NCBI GenBank assembly: GCA_009782405.1
Contig: WRJC01000063.1
Location: forward strand, 1 to 17,045
DNA: 17,045 nt
Direction: 5' to 3'
Origin: Oscillospiraceae bacterium
GTDB lineage: Bacteria > Bacillota_A > Clostridia > Oscillospirales > WRJC01
Shown here one piece after another: positions 1-7,166 of the stretch; positions within the stretch are counted from its first letter, which is position 1, and each line of letters opens with the position of its first letter. The position numbers and the translations under genes were made by a program. The notes under the pieces are model-generated. The model saw only the letters and a list, made by a program, of their open reading frames with translations. It made no database searches and had not been told where the DNA came from.

Positions 1-1
1 C

Positions 2-127
2 AACCAAAAATTCGACAACTCGGCGAAAACCATCACGGGATTTGACCCCGGCGCAAAAACATTGGAGCTCGGATTGATGATACTGAACGTCGTCCAGTTC
101 GGCGACTTCGACATAGAATTCGAGTAG
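2..127 (+). CDS. C-terminal end of an unidentified protein (5' truncated by window)
   Basis: The frame starting at base 2 is open from the window edge to a TAG at 125-127, giving the last 41 residues of a protein. It ends in alternating hydrophobic and polar stretches (LELGLMILNVVQFGDFDIEFE, closing with an acidic tail) that look like the last beta strands of a sandwich domain. I do not recognise the family. Secreted carbohydrate-binding or cell-surface proteins often end this way, but that is only a guess from the pattern. It is probably a real gene end because a GC-rich hairpin follows about 80 bases downstream and the composition matches the neighbouring genes. Confidence 0.5.
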   Translation, partial: NQKFDNSAKTITGFDPGAKTLELGLMILNVVQFGDFDIEFE

Positions 128-185
128 GGCACGGCGACTCCGGTACGCCGCAGGATACAATCGGCGTAAAACCAAGTTCGCTTCA

Positions 186-404
186 CGCCCAAATAAAATT
201 TAGCGGAAAAAGGGGGGTGTGCCCCCCTTTCGCGCATTGCCGAATACATAATGGCTCATCGCCCGGCACCAGCATCACCCCGTCCATGATTTTGACTGGG
301 GTGTGCTTAGCTTCTGTTGTGCCATCGCCGAGCCGGCCATTGTAGTTATGCCCCCAAGTCCACAGGCTGCCATATTTGTCAAGCTGTTTTTTGTAATCTG
401 GATT
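186..404 (-). pseudogene. Remnant of an RCC1-repeat protein gene
   Basis: The minus-strand frame from 404 down to 186 (stop 183-185; in-frame stop just upstream at 405-407) encodes 73 residues with no start codon at its upstream end. Residues 8-40 contain one recognisable RCC1/BLIP-II-type repeat: [16 protein letters not shown], then [17 protein letters not shown]. The LWxWGxNxxGxLGDGTT...TPVKIM pattern is characteristic of bacterial RCC1-repeat surface proteins, which normally carry many such blades. Only one blade survives here. Downstream (below about 258) the frame loses similarity and runs through the hairpin at 209-230. The most likely reading is a decayed or deleted gene; a recombination scar of a repeat-rich gene is an alternative. 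Confidence 0.6.
209..230. terminator. Bidirectional hairpin terminator
   Basis: AAAGGGGGG (209-217), a TGTG loop (218-221) and CCCCCCTTT (222-230) form a perfect 9-bp stem. Read on the plus strand the U-tail is only the three T of the stem. Read on the minus strand the stem is followed by two more T (TTTTT in all). It lies between a forward gene end at 127 and a minus-strand RCC1 remnant, so it probably served both. Confidence 0.65.
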
Positions 405-411
405 TTACCGC

Positions 412-452
412 ACCAAAAAAGCCAGCTTTCGCAATCGCAATGGAACTGGCTT
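412..452 (-). terminator. Possible minus-strand terminator hairpin
   Basis: Inverted repeat AAGCCAG (419-425) / CTGGCTT (446-452). On the minus strand the stem is followed by TTTTTT, as in an intrinsic terminator, but the 20-base loop is long and contains a GCAATCGCAAT direct repeat. It sits upstream of the RCC1 remnant and no minus-strand gene feeds into it, so it may be a leftover of deleted sequence. The bases between it and the promoter at 512 (453-511) hold nothing I can identify apart from A-rich runs. Confidence 0.3.
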
Positions 453-511
453 GATATGCTGTGTTGTTCTTGTGAAAAATCCAACAAATGGCAAAAAAAT
501 AAAAAAAGCCA

Positions 512-540
512 TTGACAAATGTGTATATGGTGTGTATAAT
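512..540 (+). promoter_or_regulatory. Full-consensus sigma-A promoter of hicAB
   Basis: TTGACA (512-517), a 17-base spacer and TATAAT (535-540) match the vegetative sigma-A/sigma-70 consensus at every position. It lies 22 bases upstream of the hicA TTG start. The spacer and -10 region contain two GTGTAT copies (521-526, 531-536), which could be part of an operator for the autorepressing HicB antitoxin. The promoter match is seen directly; the operator idea is inference. Confidence 0.85.
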
Positions 541-561
541 AAAATCAAGGGGTGGTGGAGC

Positions 562-735
562 TTGAAAAGAAAAGATTTGATAAAACTTTTCGAAAAAAAT
601 GGCTGGTGGCTTTTGCGGGAGGGCGGAAATCATACGGTATACACCAACGGCAAAACCAACGAACCGATATCAAGGCAAACTGAAATCAACGACATTTTGG
701 CAAGCAAGATAATCAAACGGCGGAAATTGAAATAA
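562..735 (+). CDS. hicA: HicA-family mRNA interferase toxin
   Basis: A 57-residue protein of the HicA (YcfA-like) family, a small double-stranded-RNA-binding-fold toxin that cleaves mRNA and is neutralised by HicB. It begins KRKDLIKLFEKNGWWLLREGG and keeps the family's core N-terminal helix, then GGNHTVYTN with the conserved glycine and catalytic-type histidine, and a basic C-terminus (KIIKRRKLK). I start it at TTG 562 because AAGGGGTGG (547-555) lies about 6 bases upstream and the family normally begins at this KRKDL-like helix. The frame is open further back to an ATG at 451, but that ATG lies upstream of the perfect promoter. A 47-base gap with a strong ribosome site separates it from hicB, indicating one operon in toxin-first order. 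Confidence 0.85.
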   Translation: MKRKDLIKLFEKNGWWLLREGGNHTVYTNGKTNEPISRQTEINDILASKIIKRRKLK

Positions 736-782
736 ATCGCAGATCCCCATCAAAAAAACAACCGAAAAAGGAGAAGTAATCG

Positions 783-1175
783 ATGATTAAAGTATACCCT
801 ATCATATTGACCCCTGCGGAGCGCGGATATGTCGTGTCCGTGCCCGATCTTGACATAAATACGCAAGGAGGCGACATAGCCGAATCAATTTTCATGGCGC
901 GCGACGCGATCGGCCTATGGGGGATATGCGAGCAGGACTGCGGTCGCTCAGTCCCGGAACCTTCCGCCTCGGAGCCGCCCCGCGAAGAGGGCGAATTGGT
1001 TTCTTGGGTCGATATCGATTTTGACGAATACCGCCGCAGGCACGAAAACCGCGTCGTGCGCCGGAACATAACTTTGCCCGCGTGGCTCGACGAAGCGGCG
1101 AGCGATGCGAACATCAATGTTTCCGGCTTTATCCAATCGGCGCTGAAAAAGCACCTCAACATTGACAGGGTTTGA
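783..1175 (+). CDS. hicB: HicB-family antitoxin with C-terminal ribbon-helix-helix
   Basis: A 130-residue antitoxin partner of the upstream toxin. Residues 1-45 (IKVYPIILTPAERGYVVSVPDLD and GGDIAESIFMARDAIGLW) form the HicB degraded RNase-H-like fold that occludes HicA. Residues 70-95 are an acidic linker with a DIDFDEYRRR segment. Residues 95-130 (NITLPAWLDEAASDANIN, then VSGFIQSALKKHL) match the ribbon-helix-helix DNA-binding domain used for autoregulation. The ATG at 783 follows GGAGAAG with about 6 bases spacing. Expected role: bind and neutralise HicA, and repress the promoter at 512-540. The fold assignment is by motif recognition; only operator binding is untested inference. Confidence 0.85.
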   Translation: MIKVYPIILTPAERGYVVSVPDLDINTQGGDIAESIFMARDAIGLWGICEQDCGRSVPEPSASEPPREEGELVSWVDIDFDEYRRRHENRVVRRNITLPAWLDEAASDANINVSGFIQSALKKHLNIDRV

Positions 1176-1264
1176 GCAATATTTGTCTTTCGTTCGCGGA
1201 TTTGCTGTTGACATTCATGCTGATGTGTACCCACGGGAAATATTAAATTTTTCGCGCATCCATA

Positions 1265-1293
1265 TTGACATTTCTTCCGTTATGGTATATTAT
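1265..1293 (+). promoter_or_regulatory. Promoter of the DUF234-type ATPase gene
   Basis: TTGACA (1265-1270) with 17 bases to TATTAT (1288-1293); overlapping TATATT at 1286 gives a 15-base alternative. It lies in the 163-base gap after hicB and about 45 bases before the ATG at 1339, so the ATPase gene is probably transcribed on its own rather than by hicAB read-through. Confidence 0.6.
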
Positions 1294-1338
1294 ATAATCA
1301 TAAGTATAATAATCGTATTTACAAAAAGAGGGGTTTTC

Positions 1339-2736
1339 ATGTTTGTCGGAAGAGAAAAAGAATTGGCGGCGCTTAACAATTTGTACGACGAAGACATTTT
1401 TCAAATGGTAGTCATGTACGGAAGGAGAAGAATCGGAAAGACTACATTAATTTCCGAGTTCATCTCAGATAAGCCCGCGATATTTTTTACGGCGCAGGAA
1501 GTAAACGACGCGCTTAATTTAAGCCGATTTTCCCAAAAGATTTACAATTTTTTTGATGTGCCGGAATCTGCCGGCGCATTCCCCGATTGGAACGACGCAT
1601 TTGAATTTCTCGCAAAAAAAGCGAAGGGGCGCCGGTTCGTTTTGGCTTTTGATGAATTCCCCTATGCCGCTGCCGCCAACCGTTCGTTGAAGTCCGTTCT
1701 GCAGACGGCAACAGACCATTATTTCAAAAACACAGGATTGTTCTTGATTCTCTGCGGGAGCCATATGGGGTTCATGGAAAACGAAGTGCTGGGATATAAA
1801 AGCCCTCTATTCGGAAGACGCACCGCGCAAATAAAATTGGAAGGATTTGACTATTATGATGCGGGAAAAATGCTCGGGGCTTTTGACGCCGAAGACAAGT
1901 TGAAATTTTATGCTTGTATCGGCGGAACCCCGCATTATCTCGCGCAAATCAAAGCAAATGAGAGTTTTGAAGATAACATCAAACGGCTGTATTTTGATAT
2001 ATCCGGTTATTTATACAACGAACCGGTGATGCTTTTGCACCAGGAACTGCGGGAGCCGGCTATGTATAATTCCATCATCACGGCAATTGCGGGCGGGGCG
2101 TCAAAACAAAGTGAAATCGCCGCTAAGATAAAAGAGGACAGCACAAAAGTAAATAAATACCTGCACACGCTTGTGAATTTGCAAATCATCGATAAAATAT
2201 ATCCTTTCGGCGAAAATCCGCAAAACAGCCGCAAAGGAATTTATCGGATCGCAGATAATTGCTACGATTTTTGGTACAGCTTTGTATTTTCGAACAGGCC
2301 GGAAATCGAAAGCGGCAACGGCGATTTTGTCGCGGACGCGGAAATTTTCGGCGAAAAATTATCCTCCTATATCGGAAAGCCTCCATTTGAAACGATTTGC
2401 CTGCAATATTTGCAAAGGGCGAACAGAAACAAAATACTGCCCTTTATCGCAACATCTTTCGGGTCATGGTGGAGAAATGACCCAAAAGAAAAAGCGCAGG
2501 CCGATTTTGACGTGATTGCCGCCAATCGAAGCAAAAAACAGATTGTTTTAGGTGAGTGCAAATGGAAAAACGAAATAAATTTTGCGATTGAAGCCCAAAA
2601 GCTTTTGAAAAAAGATTATCTGCTGGCAGAATACAAAGAGCGTTACTGGTATATTTTTTCGAAAAAACCGCCGAAAGAAAAACAAAAATTTCCCGGAATC
2701 ACGGCGGTTGCGGCGGAAATGCTGTTTGAAATCTGA
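1339..2736 (+). CDS. Archaeal-type AAA ATPase with DUF234 / nuclease-like C-terminus
   Basis: A 465-residue member of the ATPase_2 plus DUF234 family, common in archaea and anaerobic bacteria and of unproven function. It opens with the family signature MFVGREKELAALNNLY. Walker A is GRRRIGKTT (29-37) and Walker B VLAFDEFPYA (101-110); a sensor-like LILCGSHMGFME and the characteristic SPLFGRRTAQI follow. Around 255-330 lies a winged-helix-like stretch (QSEIAAKIKEDSTKVNKYLHTL). The C-terminal part has DFDVIA (D389, D391) and GECKW (E406, K408), the spacing of a PD-(D/E)xK nuclease core. ATG 1339 is chosen over upstream codons because it starts the VGRE signature and follows AGAGGGG. It is a single gene, separated from hicAB and the downstream array by promoters. 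It may act in defence or mobile-element biology; that is not shown by the sequence. Confidence 0.85.
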   Translation: MFVGREKELAALNNLYDEDIFQMVVMYGRRRIGKTTLISEFISDKPAIFFTAQEVNDALNLSRFSQKIYNFFDVPESAGAFPDWNDAFEFLAKKAKGRRFVLAFDEFPYAAAANRSLKSVLQTATDHYFKNTGLFLILCGSHMGFMENEVLGYKSPLFGRRTAQIKLEGFDYYDAGKMLGAFDAEDKLKFYACIGGTPHYLAQIKANESFEDNIKRLYFDISGYLYNEPVMLLHQELREPAMYNSIITAIAGGASKQSEIAAKIKEDSTKVNKYLHTLVNLQIIDKIYPFGENPQNSRKGIYRIADNCYDFWYSFVFSNRPEIESGNGDFVADAEIFGEKLSSYIGKPPFETICLQYLQRANRNKILPFIATSFGSWWRNDPKEKAQADFDVIAANRSKKQIVLGECKWKNEINFAIEAQKLLKKDYLLAEYKERYWYIFSKKPPKEKQKFPGITAVAAEMLFEI

Positions 2737-2794
2737 TTTCACGGCAATGCAATTAAAATTTTCGAGTTGTTTTGGAATTTTTTTCGTTATATTG

Positions 2795-2823
2795 TTGTTT
2801 CCGCATGATTTTTGTGGTATAAT
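2795..2823 (+). promoter_or_regulatory. Likely promoter of the URO-D/fucosidase array
   Basis: TTGTTT (2795-2800), 17-base spacer, TATAAT (2818-2823). The -10 is perfect and the -35 is a weak match, which fits a promoter needing activation. It lies 37 bases upstream of the ATG at 2860. Confidence 0.6.
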
Positions 2824-2859
2824 GGAGAAAAGCAAAATCAAAAAAAAGGAGAAAAAATT

Positions 2860-3789
2860 ATGACGCCCAAAGAACGCGCCGCCGCAGCGCTTTGTTGCAA
2901 GATCCCAGACCAAATCCCCACGTTCGAGCTCGAGTTCCAGCTCACGAGGGAATACATCGGAAAAGATTATTTGAGGCAAAATCAGCTTGACGGGCTCACC
3001 AAACCCGAAATCGACAAAAAACTGCACGAAAACGCCGAATTTTTGCTCGAACTGTTCGAAAAACTGGAATATTCCATAATTCCGATCCATCATCTGAACT
3101 TTGAGAATATGCTCGAAACCGCGAGGATAATCAGAAAAATTTCCGGGGAAAAATACATGCTCACCAAGCACGGAGACGGCACATTCGGGATCCCCGACGG
3201 GAACCATATGTACGGTTTCGCCTACCGTCTCGCCGACGACCCCGACGGGGTGAAGCGGGACGCCGAAAACATGGCGATGGGCGCGATCGAATCCAACAAA
3301 AAAGCAGTAGACGCGGGTTTCGACTCGTTCATACTGTGCTCCGACTACTGCTACAATTCCGGCCCGTTTCTCTCCCCCCCGATGTTTAGGGAATTTGTGA
3401 CCCCATACCTAAAAAAGATCATAAAGGGCATAAGGGACTCCGGCGCATATGCGATCAAGCACACCGACGGCGACATAATGCCGATTCTCGACCAGCTCGC
3501 CGAGTGCGAGCCCCACGGCATACATTCGCTGGACCCGATGGCAAAAGTGGACATAAAGGAAGTGAAGCGGCAAATCGGCGACAAAATCTGCCTGTGCGGC
3601 AATGTGAACTGCGCTTTGATGCAGACCGGAACCGACGAAGAGGTGGTCGCCAGCGCCGAATACTCCATAAAGCACGGAAAGCCGGGCGGCGGGTACATAT
3701 TCACCACGAGCAACGTGCCCTTCCACGGATTGCCTCTCGAGCGCTACCTGATGGTTCTCGACGTCTGGAAAAAACACAGGGATTATTGA
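2860..3789 (+). CDS. URO-D superfamily protein (possible corrinoid-type methyltransferase)
   Basis: A 309-residue TIM-barrel protein of the uroporphyrinogen-decarboxylase superfamily, which includes true HemE and corrinoid-dependent methyltransferases such as MtaA and CmuA. It starts MTPKERAAAALCCKIPDQIP, the usual N-terminal helix. Central features are GIPDGNHMYGF (near 110-120), FILCSDYCYNSGPFLSPPMF (157-176), AIKHTDGDIMPIL (198-210), HSLDP (222-226) and CLCGNVNC (244-251). MtaA-type enzymes bind zinc through an HxC plus a distal Cys; here the position reads H201-T-D203, with C246 in the CGN motif. Metal binding may therefore differ. AAGGAG lies 8 bases before ATG 2860. It is 32 bases upstream of the fucosidase gene, so probably co-transcribed. 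It is not a likely haem-biosynthesis HemE because no other haem genes are near. The substrate is unknown. Confidence 0.8.
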   Translation: MTPKERAAAALCCKIPDQIPTFELEFQLTREYIGKDYLRQNQLDGLTKPEIDKKLHENAEFLLELFEKLEYSIIPIHHLNFENMLETARIIRKISGEKYMLTKHGDGTFGIPDGNHMYGFAYRLADDPDGVKRDAENMAMGAIESNKKAVDAGFDSFILCSDYCYNSGPFLSPPMFREFVTPYLKKIIKGIRDSGAYAIKHTDGDIMPILDQLAECEPHGIHSLDPMAKVDIKEVKRQIGDKICLCGNVNCALMQTGTDEEVVASAEYSIKHGKPGGGYIFTTSNVPFHGLPLERYLMVLDVWKKHRDY

Positions 3790-3821
3790 ACGCCAAAAAA
3801 TGCTAAGGAAGTGAAACAAAT

Positions 3822-5045
3822 ATGTTCGATTATTGGTTTCCCGAAAGGCGTTTCGGGATGTTCGTGCACTTCGGTTTATACGCGATCACAGGCTGGCAAG
3901 AGCAGTATCAGCTGCGCAGGAAAGTGAAAAAATCGGAATATATAAAATTCAAAGACGAATTCAATCCCAGCAATTTCAACCCCGACGAGTGGATAGATAT
4001 CGCCGAAGGGGCAGGCATGAAATATATATGCTTTACCGCGAAGCACCATGACGGGTTTTGCATGTTCGACAGCCAATATACCGACTATAACATAAAAAAC
4101 ACGCCATACGGCAAAGATTTTTTAAAAATTCTCGCGGAGGCGTGCGAAAGAAGGGATATGGGATTGTCTGTATATTATTCCATTCCCGACTGCCACCACC
4201 CAAACGCCTATAACGAAAAAAGCTCGCACCAGCTGATACCCGACCCGAGCGACGGAAGCGATCCGGATATGGAAAAATATATAGAATTCATAAAAAACCA
4301 AATGACCGAGCTTTGCACGAAATACGGAAAATTGCTCAGCCTGTTCTGGGACATACCGCCGCAAATATGCGATCCGTCGCTAAACGAGCTTGTGCGCAGC
4401 CTGCAGCCGGGCATAATGATAAACAACCGGGGGTTCGACGAGGGCGACTACGCCACCCCCGAGCGGGAGCGCGGATCTTCAGATGGCAGATTTTCCGCCC
4501 CGACGGAGGCTTGCCAGTCCATAGACCACCAAAGCTGGGGATACCGGGAAAAAGCGCATTTCTATTCATACAAATACATAACGGACAGCATAGACGTGAT
4601 AATGTCCAAAGGCGGAAATTATCTGCTGAACGTCGGGCCAAAGGCAGACGGTTCGATCGCCCCGGAATACAGCGGCTATATACAAAAAATCGGGGACTGG
4701 TACAAAAGAGTGCGGGAATCATACGAATATGCCGAGCCCGCCCCGGAAATCGGAATAAAAAACGCCATGGCGACAAAAAAAGGCAATGCGCTGTATATTC
4801 ACCTGAATTCCCCCATGCAGATGACAGGCTATGAGCTGCACCCGATAAATACGGCCCCCAAGTCCGCCGTCCTGCTGAACAACAATCAAAAAGTCGATTT
4901 TTCCGTCGAATTGATCCCGTCGGCATACGACAAAAAAGACTGCCTGCAAATATACAATTTGCCCGCAAACGAATATGCAGACGAAACGATGGTCGTAAAA
5001 CTCGATTTTGCAAATATCGTCGAAAACGCGGCGGATTGGCGCTGA
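3822..5045 (+). CDS. GH29 alpha-L-fucosidase, cytoplasmic
   Basis: A 407-residue glycoside hydrolase family 29 enzyme, removing alpha-linked L-fucose by a retaining mechanism. It begins directly with the catalytic barrel (WFPERRFGMFVHFGLYA, 5-21) with no signal peptide, so it should work inside the cell. Family motifs seen: AKHHDGFCMFDS (73-84), LSVYYSIPD (115-123), LFWDIPPQ (174-181) with D177 as the probable nucleophile, PTEACQSIDHQSWGY (227-241) with E229 a candidate acid/base, and SKGGNYLLNVGPKADGS (about 263-279). A beta-sandwich domain fills the last 100 residues. Family members are often 420-500 residues with a leader, so this is a compact form. AAGGAAGTG precedes the ATG. GH29 also includes subgroups that are linkage-specific or act on other 6-deoxy sugars, so the exact substrate is open. 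Confidence 0.9.
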   Translation: MFDYWFPERRFGMFVHFGLYAITGWQEQYQLRRKVKKSEYIKFKDEFNPSNFNPDEWIDIAEGAGMKYICFTAKHHDGFCMFDSQYTDYNIKNTPYGKDFLKILAEACERRDMGLSVYYSIPDCHHPNAYNEKSSHQLIPDPSDGSDPDMEKYIEFIKNQMTELCTKYGKLLSLFWDIPPQICDPSLNELVRSLQPGIMINNRGFDEGDYATPERERGSSDGRFSAPTEACQSIDHQSWGYREKAHFYSYKYITDSIDVIMSKGGNYLLNVGPKADGSIAPEYSGYIQKIGDWYKRVRESYEYAEPAPEIGIKNAMATKKGNALYIHLNSPMQMTGYELHPINTAPKSAVLLNNNQKVDFSVELIPSAYDKKDCLQIYNLPANEYADETMVVKLDFANIVENAADWR

Positions 5046-5104
5046 CGGCGATATTAAAATCAATCTGTAAAAATCAATCAATGAAATGACATGAAAGGCA
5101 AAAT

Positions 5105-7105
5105 ATGCGAAAATATATTTGGCTTGCAGCGATCATAGCGTTTGTGGCCATCGTAGGCGTTCTCGCGATGGAGCCTTTTGACTATGCGAGGATAACCGAA
5201 GTCGGCTACAAGGCCGTTGTGACAGACGAACCCGGGGGCGACGGCAAAGTCGTCGTCACCGAGCGGCTGACTTTCGATATCCATGCCTCGTCAAAAAACA
5301 ACCCCTTTTGGGAGTTGTGGAGGGATCTCCCCGAGGCTTATGTCGACGGGGTGAAAGTCAGCTACAAAGTCAACTGCGTGAGGCAGATATTGGGCGGCGG
5401 CAGGGAATCGCTGGAATTTGCGGAGTCCCCGAAGCTGTACTGGGGCGATTCCGACTATATCGATTCCGCCGGGGGCCTCGGGCCGGGCAAATGGTTTCAC
5501 AGCGAAGGCCCATATGACGGCGAATACAATTTCGAGTGCCTTTTAATTTATGTGGACGGCCTGTACCGCGATACGGTCACTTTTGAGATCGAATATGAAA
5601 TGTACAACGCCGCTTTGCGCTACGCCGATTCGTCGGAACTGTATCTCCCGATTTATTCCGGGAATTCGGTGAACTATTTAAAATCCTTTTCCGGGCAGAT
5701 CCTGTTCCCAATCGAAAAAATGCCGAAAGCGGGAAATTACGAAGCCCATGCCTATGGGACAAACTCCCACACAATCGAGTTCGCGGAGTCCGTCTACGCA
5801 AATTCCGGCTATCATACTTTTTCCTTTGAGCTCGGCGGGGAGCAGCTTGTATTTCGGCCATACAACCGGTATATCGAATTTTTGCTGATAGCGCACGGAG
5901 ATGACAAGCATATCTTCACCCAATATGCCTCAGCCAACGATTACAGCGGGGACGACGTGCTCAGCGAGCTCAGGGGGGACCAGGCCAAGTTTTTGGCGCT
6001 GCCCCAAAAATTCAAAACAGCCAAAAGCATCGTGGCGCTGCTTTGCTCGGTCGCCGCGCTTTTGATGGTGCCGTGCGTCACCGCCCTCGACAAAAAAACG
6101 AAGAAAAAGCATGTTTTTTTCCAAGCGGCGGCGCAAACGGGCAAATCCGGGGAAATTCCCGGGGATCTCGACCCCATCTTTGCGGCGACGCTGGTTTTTT
6201 GCAAACATGGCGCGCCGGACAATATACAAAACGGGTACTCGGCCGCGATGCTGAGCCTCGGCCGCAAGGGCTGCATCGCGCTGGAAAAGATAAATAACGA
6301 AAAAAACTGGGACTCTAAAAACGTAAAAATCGTCGTGAATCAAAGAAATGCGACAGAAACCGCGGCGCCGCTTTCCCCGACCGAAGAGCTGTATTTCAAT
6401 TTGATTTTGAGGCACACACCTCATGCGGCGGAAATTTCGCTGAGTTCGTTTCAGGAAAAAATTTCCGAAGATTATGAGAACACGAATTCCTTTGTCAAAA
6501 ATGTCAAAAGCGCGGTCACAGGCATCGGGGTATCGCAGGGATATTTCCAAAATGCCGAATACAGAAAGCCGAGGGCGCAAATGAAAAAATGGATATTGCC
6601 CTTTGGCATAACCGGGGTTTTGCTGTTGACGGCGGGGAACCTTATATCCCGGATGACCCGGCTGGATTTGGCTTTCGGAGCCTTTTTCGTCCTGGGCATC
6701 GGGTTTCTGGCATTTGCGTTCCGTTTGGGCGAGCTGTCCAAAAAATATGTCCTGCTGACGCAGTTCGGCGAAGAAGAAAGGGCCAAATGGCGCGCGCTGT
6801 ACAATTTTTTAAACGACAAGGCGCTCGCCCAAGAACAAAGCGCCCTTGAAGCGCCTTTATGGGAAAACTACCTGATATATGCGGCCGCGTTCGGCATTTC
6901 AAAAAATGTGGTCAAGGCGCTGAAAGTCAAGTTTCCAAACGCAGACCGCAATTTCATCGTCGGCCACCCTTACTATCGCTCGATGTTCTTTTATCGAGGC
7001 AGGCGCCATTTCAGAAGATCCACGCGCTCCGCTTCGTTTGCCGCCCGAAGCGGCGGATATGGCGGCGGCGCAAGGGGAGGCGGCGGAGGAGGCGGCGGCC
7101 ATTAG
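5105..7105 (+). CDS. DUF2207 family membrane protein with glycine-rich tail
   Basis: A 666-residue predicted membrane protein of the DUF2207 (YciQ-like) type, function unknown. An N-terminal hydrophobic segment (4-21) acts as signal or anchor. Residues 30-300 form an extracytoplasmic beta-rich domain (VVVTERLTFDI, FWELWRDLP, the usual DUF2207 start). Transmembrane segments follow at about 308-328, 496-515 and 522-541, enclosing a cytoplasmic domain (340-490) with EIPGDLDPIFAATLVF and GYSAAMLSLGRKGCIAL. The C-terminus is basic, then ends in a glycine run (GGYGGGARGGGGGGGGH), a hallmark of this family. GAAAGG lies upstream of ATG 5105. It sits between the fucosidase and the binding-protein genes, 59 and 61 bases away. 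Its link to glycan uptake is unclear; a housekeeping membrane role is equally possible. Confidence 0.8.
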   Translation: MRKYIWLAAIIAFVAIVGVLAMEPFDYARITEVGYKAVVTDEPGGDGKVVVTERLTFDIHASSKNNPFWELWRDLPEAYVDGVKVSYKVNCVRQILGGGRESLEFAESPKLYWGDSDYIDSAGGLGPGKWFHSEGPYDGEYNFECLLIYVDGLYRDTVTFEIEYEMYNAALRYADSSELYLPIYSGNSVNYLKSFSGQILFPIEKMPKAGNYEAHAYGTNSHTIEFAESVYANSGYHTFSFELGGEQLVFRPYNRYIEFLLIAHGDDKHIFTQYASANDYSGDDVLSELRGDQAKFLALPQKFKTAKSIVALLCSVAALLMVPCVTALDKKTKKKHVFFQAAAQTGKSGEIPGDLDPIFAATLVFCKHGAPDNIQNGYSAAMLSLGRKGCIALEKINNEKNWDSKNVKIVVNQRNATETAAPLSPTEELYFNLILRHTPHAAEISLSSFQEKISEDYENTNSFVKNVKSAVTGIGVSQGYFQNAEYRKPRAQMKKWILPFGITGVLLLTAGNLISRMTRLDLAFGAFFVLGIGFLAFAFRLGELSKKYVLLTQFGEEERAKWRALYNFLNDKALAQEQSALEAPLWENYLIYAAAFGISKNVVKALKVKFPNADRNFIVGHPYYRSMFFYRGRRHFRRSTRSASFAARSGGYGGGARGGGGGGGGH

Positions 7106-7166
7106 GCTTTCCCCGGGAGCGTTTTGGGGCATAATCTGCGGCAATTGCGAATAAGGAGGAAAAAAG

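Noticed and set aside
132..150. CGGCG...CGCCG inverted repeat just after the first gene end
   Set aside because: Five base pairs with no T-run; the hairpin at 209-230 is a much better terminator candidate.
1162..1338. N-terminal extension of the ATPase frame back to ATG 1162
   Set aside because: It overlaps the end of hicB and covers the promoter at 1265-1293; the family signature begins at the ATG at 1339.
2548..3207. 219-residue minus-strand frame across the ATPase/URO-D junction
   Set aside because: It spans two real forward genes and their promoter, and its sequence is low-complexity Phe-rich antisense without motifs.
5056..5079. Direct repeat AAAATCAATC twice, 14 bases apart, before the DUF2207 gene
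   Set aside because: Short, AT-rich and only two copies; chance is likely and there is no symmetry to suggest an operator.
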